From contig NC_135246.1 of NCBI RefSeq assembly GCF_947623445.1, positions 1,490,501 to 1,554,500 of the forward strand: a DNA stretch of 64,000 nucleotides, written 5' to 3'. Every line of letters begins with the position of its first letter. Positions within the stretch are counted from its first letter, which is position 1. Positions 34,485 through 41,962 of the stretch are shown one piece after another. Origin of the DNA: Clavelina lepadiformis. Lineage: Eukaryota > Chordata > Ascidiacea > Aplousobranchia > Clavelinidae. Below the pieces are notes generated by a model. That model did not search any database, had not been told where the DNA came from, and saw only the letters and a program-made list of their open reading frames with translations. The position numbers and the translations under genes were made by a program.

Positions 34485-34556
34485 GGCTCGTTGGTCTAGG
34501 GCTATGATTCTTGCTTCGGGTGCAAGAAGTCCCGGGTTAAATTCCCGGACGAGCCC
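34485..34556 (+). tRNA. tRNA-Pro(CGG), diverged
   Basis: nt 18 G to C, nt 44 G to A, nt 55 C to A in the T loop; possibly inactive. Confidence 0.5.
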
Positions 34557-34626
34557 TGTAAAGAATAACTTTTGTTTGTAACTCGAAACATTGGATGAAG
34601 TTTGAACGTAAAGGTGTAATCTCAGA

Positions 34627-34698
34627 GGCTCGTTGGACTAAGGGTATGATTCTTGCTTAGGGAGCAAGAGGTCCCGGGTTTAATTCCCGGACGAGCAC
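34627..34698 (+). pseudogene. diverged tRNA-Pro(AGG)
   Basis: Changes at nt 11, 15, 37, 55 and 71. A 12-nt tRNA 3-prime scrap follows at 34789-34800. Confidence 0.6.
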
Positions 34699-34934
34699 TA
34701 TAAAAAAATAACTGTTTTTGAATCTTCATACCACCTAAGAAAACGTACTTTCATATAATATGAAGTGAAATGTCAAATACGTCAAATGCCGGACGAGCCC
34801 TATAAAAAATAACTGTTTTTGAATCTACATAGCACATAAGAAAACGTAGTTTCATATAATATGAAGTGAAATGTCAAAAAATTCTATAAAGTATGAAGGC
34901 AAAAGACTAAACCTCAGCCGCTCGTTGGTATAGG

Positions 34935-35174
34935 AGTGGGATGTCCAGCCTTTTATTATATTGGGCCGCATTGTCACCTGAAATAAGTCAATGGGCCGCA
35001 GAACCTATTAAAATTCAAGAAAAATAGGTATATTATACTATTACTGCCCCCCTAATAACCGACTGGTACATTTTATTTAGGCCAAGAGTCAAAGTTCAAA
35101 ATACTATTTTTGGAGTGAAAATGACTAGCGGGCCGCACAAAAATCTCAGGCGGGCCGCATGTTGGACATCCCTG
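34935..35174. mobile_element. hAT MITE with both ends, in a tRNA-Pro remnant
   Basis: About 240 bp. The left end is partly eroded (GTGGGATGTCCAGCC) but the 9 bp missing from the 230-bp copies are retained, so this is closer to the full element. The 5-prime tRNA half reads CGCTCGTTGGTATAGG; the 47-nt remnant follows at 35175-35221. Confidence 0.75.
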
Positions 35175-35304
35175 GTCTAGGGGTATGATTCTTGCTTAGG
35201 TTGCAAGTCCCGGACGAGCCCAATAAAGAAGAAGTTTTGGAATTTGGACTAAATATCATAAAGATTTATTCTTAGAATATGAAGCAAAAAGATGCAACTT
35301 CACC

Positions 35305-35384
35305 GGCTCGTTGGTGTAGGACTCTAGGGTTATGATTCTTGCTTTGGGTGCAAAAGTTCCCGGGTTCAATTCTCGGACGAGCGC
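35305..35384 (+). pseudogene. decayed tRNA-Pro(TGG)
   Basis: 80 nt; D arm partly duplicated; variable-loop and acceptor changes. Confidence 0.75.
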
Positions 35385-35465
35385 TATAAAGAAGATTATT
35401 TTGAATTTATACCATATAAAAAAGTTTTATTCCTGTAATATGAAGCAAATAAATGAAACTTCATC

Positions 35466-35537
35466 GGCTCGTTGGTCTAGGAGTATGATTCTTGCTTAGG
35501 GTGCAAGAGGTCCCGGGTTCAATTCCCGGACGAGCCC
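35466..35537 (+). tRNA. tRNA-Pro(AGG)
   Basis: nt 17 G to A; followed by a long-type linker. Confidence 0.78.
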
Positions 35538-35688
35538 TATAAAAAATAACTGTTTTTGAATCTTCATACCACATAAGAAAACGTACTTTCATATAATATG
35601 AAGTGAAATTTGGAATGCATCATATGTCTAAAAATTCTATAAAGTATGAAAGCAAAAGACTAAACCTCAGCCGCTCGTTCGTTTAGGA

Positions 35689-35926
35689 GAGGGATGTCCA
35701 GCCTTTTATTATATTGGGCCGCATTGTCACCTGAAATAAGTCAATGGGCCGCAGAACCTATTAAATTTCAAGAAAAATGGGAATACTATACTATTACTGC
35801 GTCCCTAATGGCCGACTGTTACATTTTAATTAGGCCAAGATTCAAAGTTCAAAATATTAGTTTTGGAGTGAAAATGACTAGCGGGCCGGACAAAAATCTC
35901 AGGCGTCCGCATGCTGGACATCCCTG
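35689..35926. mobile_element. hAT MITE with both ends, in a tRNA-Pro remnant
   Basis: Left end reads GAGGGATGTCCAGCC; right end GCTGGACATCCCTG, here a near-perfect inverted match. 5-prime tRNA half at about 35672-35688; 47-nt remnant at 35927-35973. Confidence 0.75.
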
Positions 35927-36057
35927 GTCTAGGGGTATGGTTCTTGCTTAGGTTGCAAGTCCCGGACGAGCCCTATAAAGAAGAAGTTTCGGATCTTTAG
36001 ACTAAATATCATAAACATTTATTCTTATAATATGAAGCAAAAAGACGCAACTTCACC

Positions 36058-36129
36058 GGCTCGTTGGTGTAGGGATATGATTCTTGCTTTGGGTGCAAGA
36101 GGTCCCGGGTACAATTCCCGGACGAGCCC
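36058..36129 (+). tRNA. tRNA-Pro(TGG), B-box change
   Basis: nt 12 C to G, nt 18 G to A, nt 54 T to A. Confidence 0.5.
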
Positions 36130-36160
36130 TATAAAGAAGAATATTTTGATTTTATACCAA

Positions 36161-36220
36161 ATATATTATATTGTTATTATAATATAATATTATATTATAT
36201 TATATATTATAATATTATAT
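36161..36220. repeat. AT-only tract at a MITE left junction
   Basis: About 60 bp of A and T only, between linker and MITE; appears again at 37885-37944 as part of a 1,724-bp duplication. Confidence 0.85.
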
Positions 36221-36564
36221 TGGGCCGCATTGTCACCTGAAATAAGTCAATGGGCCGCAGAACCTATTAAATTTCAAGAAAAATAGGTATACTATACTAT
36301 TACTGCGCCCCTAATAACCGACTGGTACATTTTATTTAGGCCAAGATTCAAAGTTCAAAATACTAGTTTTGGAGTGAAAATGACTAGCGGGCCGCACAAA
36401 AATCTCAGGCGGGCCGCATGTTGGACATCTTAGGTCTAGGGATATGATTCTTGCTTAGGTTGCAAGTCTCGGACGAGCCCTATAAAGAAGAAGTTTCGGA
36501 ATTTTATACTAAATATCATAAACATTTATTCGTATAATATGAAGCAAAAAGATGCAACTTCACC

Positions 36565-36636
36565 GGCTCGTTGGTCTAGGGGTATGATTCTTGCTTTGGG
36601 TGCAAGAGGTCCCGTGTTCAATTCCCGGACGAGCCC
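36565..36636 (+). tRNA. tRNA-Pro(TGG)
   Basis: nt 51 G to T breaks a T-stem pair and a B-box-adjacent base. Confidence 0.6.
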
Positions 36637-36719
36637 TATAAAGAAGATTATTTTGAATTTATACCAAATATCAAAAAGTTTTATGGTTATAATATGAAGC
36701 AAATAAATCAAACTTCATC

Positions 36720-36791
36720 GGCTCGTTGGTCTAGGGGTATGATTCTTGCTTTGGGTGCAAGAGGTTCCGGGTTCAATTCCCGGACGAGCCC
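36720..36791 (+). tRNA. tRNA-Pro(TGG)
   Basis: nt 47 C to T only. Confidence 0.82.
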
Positions 36792-36971
36792 TATACAGAA
36801 GATTATTTTGAATTTATACCAAATATCAAAAAGTTTCATTCATGTAATATGAAGCAAATAAATGAAACTTCTTTCGTACTTCGTACTTTCATATAATATG
36901 AAGTGAAATGTCAAATACATCAAATGTCAAAATATTCTATACAGTATGAAGGGAAAAGACTTAACCTCTGC

Positions 36972-37281
36972 CGCTCGTTGGTCTAGGACAGTGATGTCCA
37001 GCCTTTTATTATATTGGTCACCTGAAATAAGTCAATGGGCCGCAGAACCTATTAAATTTCAAGAAATTTAGGTATATTATACTATTACTGCACCCCTAAT
37101 AACCGACTGGTACATTTTATTTAGGCCAAGATTCAAAGTTCAAAATACTATTTTTGGAGTGAAAATGACTAGCGGGCCGGACAAAAATCTCAGGCGGGCC
37201 GCATGTTGGACATCCCTGGTCTAGGGGTATGATTCTTGCTTTGGGTGCAAGAGGTCCCGGGTTCAACTCCCGGACGAGCCC
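36972..37281 (+). pseudogene. tRNA-Pro(TGG) split by the MITE, both halves complete
   Basis: 5-prime half 36972-36988, MITE 36989-37218, then all of nt 10-72 (37219-37281) with a UGG loop and full T-arm. This is the configuration expected just after insertion and before the 16-nt deletion seen in 56 other copies. It has nt 1 G to C and nt 58 T to C. Confidence 0.88.
36989..37218. mobile_element. hAT MITE in an otherwise whole tRNA-Pro
   Basis: 230 bp, ends CAGTGATGTCCAGCC and GTTGGACATCCCTG; GTCTAGGA at 36981-36988 and GTCTAGGG at 37219-37226. Confidence 0.88.
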
Positions 37282-37365
37282 TATAAAGAAGATTATTTTG
37301 AATTTATACCAAATATAAAAAAAGTTTTATTCATATAATATGAAGCAAATAAATGAAACTTCATC

Positions 37366-37437
37366 GGCTCGTTGGTCTAGGGGTATGATTCTTGCTTCGG
37401 GTGCAAGAGGTCCAGGGTTTAATTCCCGGACGAGCCC
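37366..37437 (+). tRNA. tRNA-Pro(CGG), diverged
   Basis: nt 49 C to A (T-stem) and nt 55 C to T (T loop). Confidence 0.5.
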
Positions 37438-37520
37438 TATAAAGAAGATTATTTTGAATTTATACCAAATATCAAAAAGTTTTATTTATGTAATATGAAG
37501 CAAAAAGATACAACTTCACC

Positions 37521-37592
37521 GGCTCGTTGGTTTAGGGATATGATTCTTTCTTAGGGTGTAAGAGGTCCTGGTTTCAATTCCCGGACGAGCTC
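37521..37592 (+). pseudogene. decayed tRNA-Pro(AGG)
   Basis: Changes in the D-stem, both anticodon-stem strands, T-stem and acceptor end. Confidence 0.7.
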
Positions 37593-37781
37593 TATAAAGA
37601 ATAAGTTTTGTTTGTAATTCGAAACATTGGATAAAGTTTGAACATCCCTGGTCTAGGGGTATGATTCTTGCTTAGGTTGCAAGTCCCGGACGAGCCCTAT
37701 AAAGAAGAAGTTTTGTAATTTTAGACTAAATATCATAAACATTTATTCTTATAATATGAAGCAAAAAGATGCAACTTCACC

Positions 37782-37853
37782 GGCTCGTTGGTCTAGGGGT
37801 ATGATTCTTGCTTTGGGTGCAAGAGGTCCCGGGTACAATTCCCGGACGAGCCC
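37782..37853 (+). tRNA. tRNA-Pro(TGG), B-box change
   Basis: nt 54 T to A; partner of 36058 in a 1,724-bp duplication but lacking two of its changes. Confidence 0.6.
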
Positions 37854-38392
37854 TATAAAGAAGAATATTTTGATTTTATACCAAATATATTATATTGTTA
37901 TTATAATATAATATTATATTATATTATATATTATAATATTATATTGGGCCGCATTGTCACCTGAAATAAGTCAATGGGCCGCAGAACCTATTAAATTTCA
38001 AGAAAAATAGGTATACTATACTATTACTGCGCCCCTAATAACCGACTGGTACATTTTATTTAGGCCAAGATTCAAAGTTCAAAATACTAGTTTTGGAGTG
38101 AAAATGACTAGCGGGCCGCACAAAAATCTCAGGCGGGCCGCATGTTGGACATCTTAGGTCTAGGGATATGATTCTTGCTTAGGTTGCAAGTCCCGGACGA
38201 GCCCTATAAAGAAGAAGTTTTGTAATTTTAGACTAAATATCATAAAGATTTATTGTTATAATATGAAGCAAAAATATGAAACTTCATCGGCTCGTGCCCT
38301 TTAAAGAAGATTTTTTTGAATTTATACCAAATATCAAAAAGTTTTATTCATATAATATGAAGCAAATAAATGAAACTCTATCGGCTCGTTGG

Positions 38393-38464
38393 TCTAGGGG
38401 TATGATTCTTGCTTTGGGTGCAAGAGGTCCCGGGTTCAATTCCCGGACGAGCCCTATAAAGAAG
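38393..38464 (+). tRNA. tRNA-Pro(TGG)
   Basis: Consensus copy. A minimal scrap (GGCTCGTGCCC) of another tRNA lies at 38289-38299. Confidence 0.85.
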
Positions 38465-38842
38465 ATTATTTTGAATTTATACCAAATATCAATTATATGT
38501 GGCCGCATTGTCACCTGAAATAAGTCAATGGGCCGCAGAACCTATTAAATTTCAAGAAAAATAGGTATATTATACTATTACTGCGCCCCTAATAACCGAC
38601 TGGTACATTTTATTTAGGCCAAGATTCAAAGTTCAAAATACTATTTTTGGAGTGAAAATGACTAGCGGGCCGCACAAAAATCTCAGGCGGGCCGCAAGTT
38701 GGACATCCCTGGTCTAGGGGTTTGATTCTTGCTTAGGTTGCAAGTCCCGGGCAAGACCCATATAATAAGAAGTTTTGGAATTTGGACTAAATATCATAAA
38801 CATTTATTCTTATAATATGAAGCAAAAAGATGCAACTTCACC

Positions 38843-38914
38843 GGCTCGTTGGTCTAGGGGTATGATTCTTGCTTTGGGTGCAAGAGGTCCCGGGTTCAAT
38901 TCCCGGACGAGACC
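38843..38914 (+). tRNA. tRNA-Pro(TGG)
   Basis: nt 70 C to A breaks the pair with G2. Confidence 0.62.
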
Positions 38915-38997
38915 TATAAAGAAGATTATTTTGAATTTATACCAAATATCAAAAAGTTTTATTCTTATAATATGAAGCAAATAAATGAAACTTCATC

Positions 38998-39710
38998 GGC
39001 TAGTTGGTCTAGGGCAGTGTTTCTCAAAGTTTTTTTCCGATTCCTCCCTTACCAACCAAAACACCGTCAATTCCTCCCCCCAAAAAATCAAAAAAAATAA
39101 TTTCCAAAATTTTACACTACCTGAATATTGTACCTGGATGATGTCTTTTGAAGATTTATCTTAGGAATAAAATTCAAAATTGCAAAAGCACGCTCTCACA
39201 AAATAACCAAACAAATCGTTGCTCATTGTTAGTGAGAACCGTGAGCCTCATGTTGAGAAGTTAATAAAGAAAATCGAGGAGAAAAGCGTGTGAATTTTGC
39301 TCGAAGGTCTCCGCAAATATCGTGTGTTCCTCTTTTTTTCATCACTAGCTTATTAGCTAGTTCTATAAGTACCTTACTAACAATAAAGAGAAAACAATAG
39401 CCATTATGAACCAAACAGACATGTTTATAACGTCAGTCACTGCAGTTAAGGAGCTTGTCCTCGCGCACTATTGTAGACATCTAAACAACCTCTTCGAGAG
39501 GATTTTTTTGTTACACATAAAATTAAAAATTTAAAGTTTTTTTCATATACAGTTTTTCCTCCCCAATTCCTCCCTAGAGAAAATTTCCTCCCTGGAATTA
39601 AAAATTCCCCCTTTAGTGAGCCAAGTGGCCCGGTTTGAGAAGCACTGGTCTAGGGGTATGATTCTTGCTTTGGGTGCAAGAGGTCTCGGGTTCAATTCCC
39701 GGACGAGCCC
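38998..39710 (+). pseudogene. tRNA-Pro(TGG) split by a hAT MITE
   Basis: Halves 38998-39014 and 39648-39710; GTCTAGGG duplicated exactly. nt 5 C to A; nt 48 C to T. Confidence 0.9.
39015..39647. mobile_element. hAT MITE, CAGTGTTTCTCAAA-type ends (633 bp)
   Basis: Left end CAGTGTTTCTCAAA; right end TTTGAGAAGCACTG. Target duplication GTCTAGGG at 39007-39014 and 39648-39655. No transposase frame recognised. The ends match those of the element at 56562-56890 in a CPLANE1 intron. Confidence 0.9.
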
Positions 39711-39906
39711 TATAAAGAAGATTATTTTGAATTTATACCAAATATCAAAAAGTTTCATTCATGTAATATGAAGCAAATAAATCCAACTTCTTTCGTACTT
39801 CGTACTTTCATATAATATGAAGTGAAATGTCAAATACATCAAATGCCAAATATTCTATAAAATATGAAGGGAAAGGACTTAACCTCTGCCGCTCGTTGGT
39901 CTAGGA

Positions 39907-40120
39907 CAGTGATGTCCAGCCTTTTATTATATTGGTCACCTGAAATAAGTCAATGGGCCGTAGAACCTATTAAATTTCAAGAAAAATAGGTATGGTATAC
40001 TATTACTGCCCCCCTAATAACCGACGGGTACATTTTATTTAGGCCAAGATTCAAAGTTCAAAATACTAGTTTTGGAGTGAAAATGATTAACGGGCCGCAC
40101 AAAAATCTCCGGCCGGCCGC
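39907..40120. mobile_element. hAT MITE, right end lost
   Basis: Left end intact after GTCTAGGA (39899-39906); the right end is cut off at a GGCCGGCCGC block and joins linker directly. Confidence 0.78.
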
Positions 40121-40139
40121 AAATAAACGAAACTTTATC

Positions 40140-40211
40140 GGCTCGTTGGTCTAGGGGTATGATTCTTGCTTAGGGTGCAAGAGGTCCCGGGTTCAATTCC
40201 CGGACGAGCCC
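40140..40211 (+). tRNA. tRNA-Pro(AGG)
   Basis: Consensus copy, notable this close to the decayed edge. Confidence 0.85.
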
Positions 40212-40693
40212 TATAAAGAAGATTATTTTGAATTTATACCAAATATCAATTATATGGGGCCGCATTGTCACCTGAAATAAGTCAATGGGCCGCAGAACCT
40301 ATTAAATTTCAAGAAAAATAGGTATACTATACTATTACTGCGCCCCTAATAACCGACTGGTACATTTTATTTAGTCCAAGATTCAAAGTTCAAAATACTA
40401 GTTTTGGAGTGAAAATGACTAGCGGGCCGCACAAAAATCTCAGGCGGGCCGCATGTTGGACATCCCTGGTCTAGGGGTATGATTCTTGCTTAGGTTGCAA
40501 GTCCCGGACGAACCTTATAAAGAAGAAGTTTTGTAATTTTAGACTAAATATCATAAAGATTTATTGTTATAATATGAAGCAAAAATATGAAACTTCATCG
40601 GCTCGTGCCCTTTAAAGAAGATTTTTTTGAATTTATACCAAATATCAAAAAGTTTTATTCATATAATATGAAGCAAATAAATGAAACTTTATC

Positions 40694-40765
40694 GGCTCGT
40701 TGGTCTAGGGGTATGATTCTTGCTTAGGGTTCAAGAGGTCCCGGGTTCAATTTCCTGACGAGCCC
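40694..40765 (+). tRNA. tRNA-Pro(AGG), diverged
   Basis: nt 38 G to T (anticodon stem), nt 60 C to T, nt 63 G to T. A minimal scrap like that at 38289 lies at 40600-40610. Confidence 0.5.
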
Positions 40766-41248
40766 TATAAAGAAGAATATTTTGAATTTATACCAAATAT
40801 CAATTATATGTGGCCGCATTGTCACCTGAAATAAGTCAATGGACCGCAGAACCTATTAAATTTCAAGAAAAATAGATATACTATACTATTACTGCGCCCC
40901 TAATAACCGACTGGTACATTTCCTTTAGGCCAAGGTTCAAAGTTCAAAATACTAGTTTTAGAGTAAAAATGACTAGCGGGCCGCACAAAAATCTCAGGCG
41001 GGCCGCATGTTGGACATCCCAGGTCTAGGGGTATGATTCTTGCTTAGGTTGCAAGTCCCGGACGAGACTTATAAAGAAGAAGTTTCGGAATTTTATACTA
41101 AATATCATAAAGATTTATTGTTATAATATGAAACAAAAATATGAAACTTCATCGGTTCGTTGGTCTTTAAAGAAGATTTTTTTGAATTTATACCAAATAT
41201 CAAAAAGTTTTATTCATATAATATGAAGCAAATAAATGAAACTTCACC

Positions 41249-41320
41249 GGGTCGTTGGTCTAGAGGTATGATTCTTGCTTTGGTTGCAAGAGGTCCCGGG
41301 TTCAATTCTCGGACGAGCCC
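41249..41320 (+). tRNA. tRNA-Pro(TGG), diverged
   Basis: Last full-length copy. nt 3 C to G, nt 16 G to A, nt 36 G to T beside the anticodon, nt 61 C to T. Confidence 0.5.
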
Positions 41321-41403
41321 TATAAAGAAGATTATTTTGAATTTATACCAAATATCAAAAAGATTTATTCATATATTACGAAGCAAATAAATGAAACTTC
41401 ATC

Positions 41404-41750
41404 GGCTCGTTGGTCTATGGATCGATTTATTCTAACGCTTGTAATCTTGGCTGCTTTTTTCTTTATTGCTTCTTAATTCTTTAATGCTTTTACAAGGAGA
41501 TGAATGAAACATAATGATGTAACATGTAAGAGAAGAATAATCAAAAATAGCCCAGTGAAAAATCGTCAGAAACATCAAAACTTTGGTGTTGTTTCGCTGC
41601 CTGTTCCAATTCATTAACTCGTGTCACGAAACGTTCAATCAAGTTTTATCCTTACGGCCCGCGGCGTTAAACACGTTTTGAGTTTGACACCCCTGGTCTA
41701 GGTGGTAAAATTCTCACTTTGAATGCAAGAGGTCTCGTTTCGGGTAACAA
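41404..41750 (+). pseudogene. terminal tRNA-Pro remnant split by a truncated hAT
   Basis: The 5-prime piece is at 41404-41420 (ends GTCTATGG). After the insert, a heavily changed 3-prime piece starts GTCTAGGT at 41696 and fades around 41745. It marks the array's right boundary. Confidence 0.7.
41421..41695. mobile_element. left-truncated hAT remnant
   Basis: Right end GTTTGACACCCCTG (complement CAGGGGTGTCAAAC) with a subterminal CGGCCCGCGG block, typical hAT form, abutting GTCTAGGT. No matching left end was found, so the left part is deleted or decayed. Confidence 0.65.
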
Positions 41751-41754
41751 AAGG

Positions 41755-41760
41755 TTTATT
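41755..41760 (-). promoter_or_regulatory. CPLANE1 polyadenylation signal (AATAAA)
   Basis: AATAAA on the minus strand about 205 bp past the CPLANE1 stop; the only canonical hexamer found between the stop and the array. It lies within about 15 bp of the last recognisable tRNA sequence. Confidence 0.6.
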
Positions 41761-41962
41761 GTTGAATACTGCGTTTTTTTTTCAGTGTGAATTCATGATA
41801 TTAACTGTGTTAAAATCTTTGATAGGTAAGAAACGTTAACAAAATAAGAAACATATACTTTGCTATATAAACACAAGCTACAAACATAGAAAGATTACAG
41901 TTTTGACAAAAATAAACTATAATTGTAATTACGAAACTCTTCGGTCTACAGTGAAAACACTT

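Larger units (their letters stand above)
36215..41069. repeat. left-truncated hAT MITE copies, right edge (5) with tRNA remnants
   Basis: Diverged 219-bp copies at 36215-36433 and 37939-38157 (both behind AT-only tracts, right end changed to ATCTTAG), 38493-38711, 40250-40468 and 40804-41022. Remnants follow at 36434, 38158, 38712 (distorted), 40469 and 41023. A further remnant at 37651-37697 is preceded by only 10 bp of MITE. Confidence 0.82.
1..41750 (+). repeat. tandem tRNA-Pro mega-array with embedded hAT MITEs
   Basis: Head-to-tail array of 72-nt proline tRNA genes, all on the plus strand, entering from the left edge. The consensus folds as a tRNA: 7-bp acceptor stem (GGCTCGT with ACGAGCC), discriminator C, anticodon stem CTTGC/GCAAG with loop TTNGGGT, T-stem CCGGG/CCCGG with loop TTCAATT. 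The A box TGGTCTAGGGG and B box GGTTCAATTCC fit Pol III promoters. CCA is not encoded. A TTTT tract about 15 nt past most genes can serve as terminator. Linkers are about 83 bp and AT-rich, of at least two subfamilies; the degenerate right edge has longer linkers (about 140 bp) that may be ancestral. Hand count: 112 uninterrupted copies (68 UGG, 33 AGG, 11 CGG), give or take a few, plus 56 truncated remnants. Individual entries below give only departures from this consensus, numbered nt 1-72. Which copies are expressed cannot be seen. Confidence 0.93.

Noticed and set aside
1-41750. CRISPR-like array (regular direct repeats and spacers)
   Set aside because: The repeat is a folded tRNA gene, the linkers are repetitive too, and the genome is eukaryotic.
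1-41750. tRNA-derived SINE cluster
   Set aside because: No tail, no target duplications around tRNA units, strict head-to-tail order with homologous linkers, intact acceptor stems and terminators.
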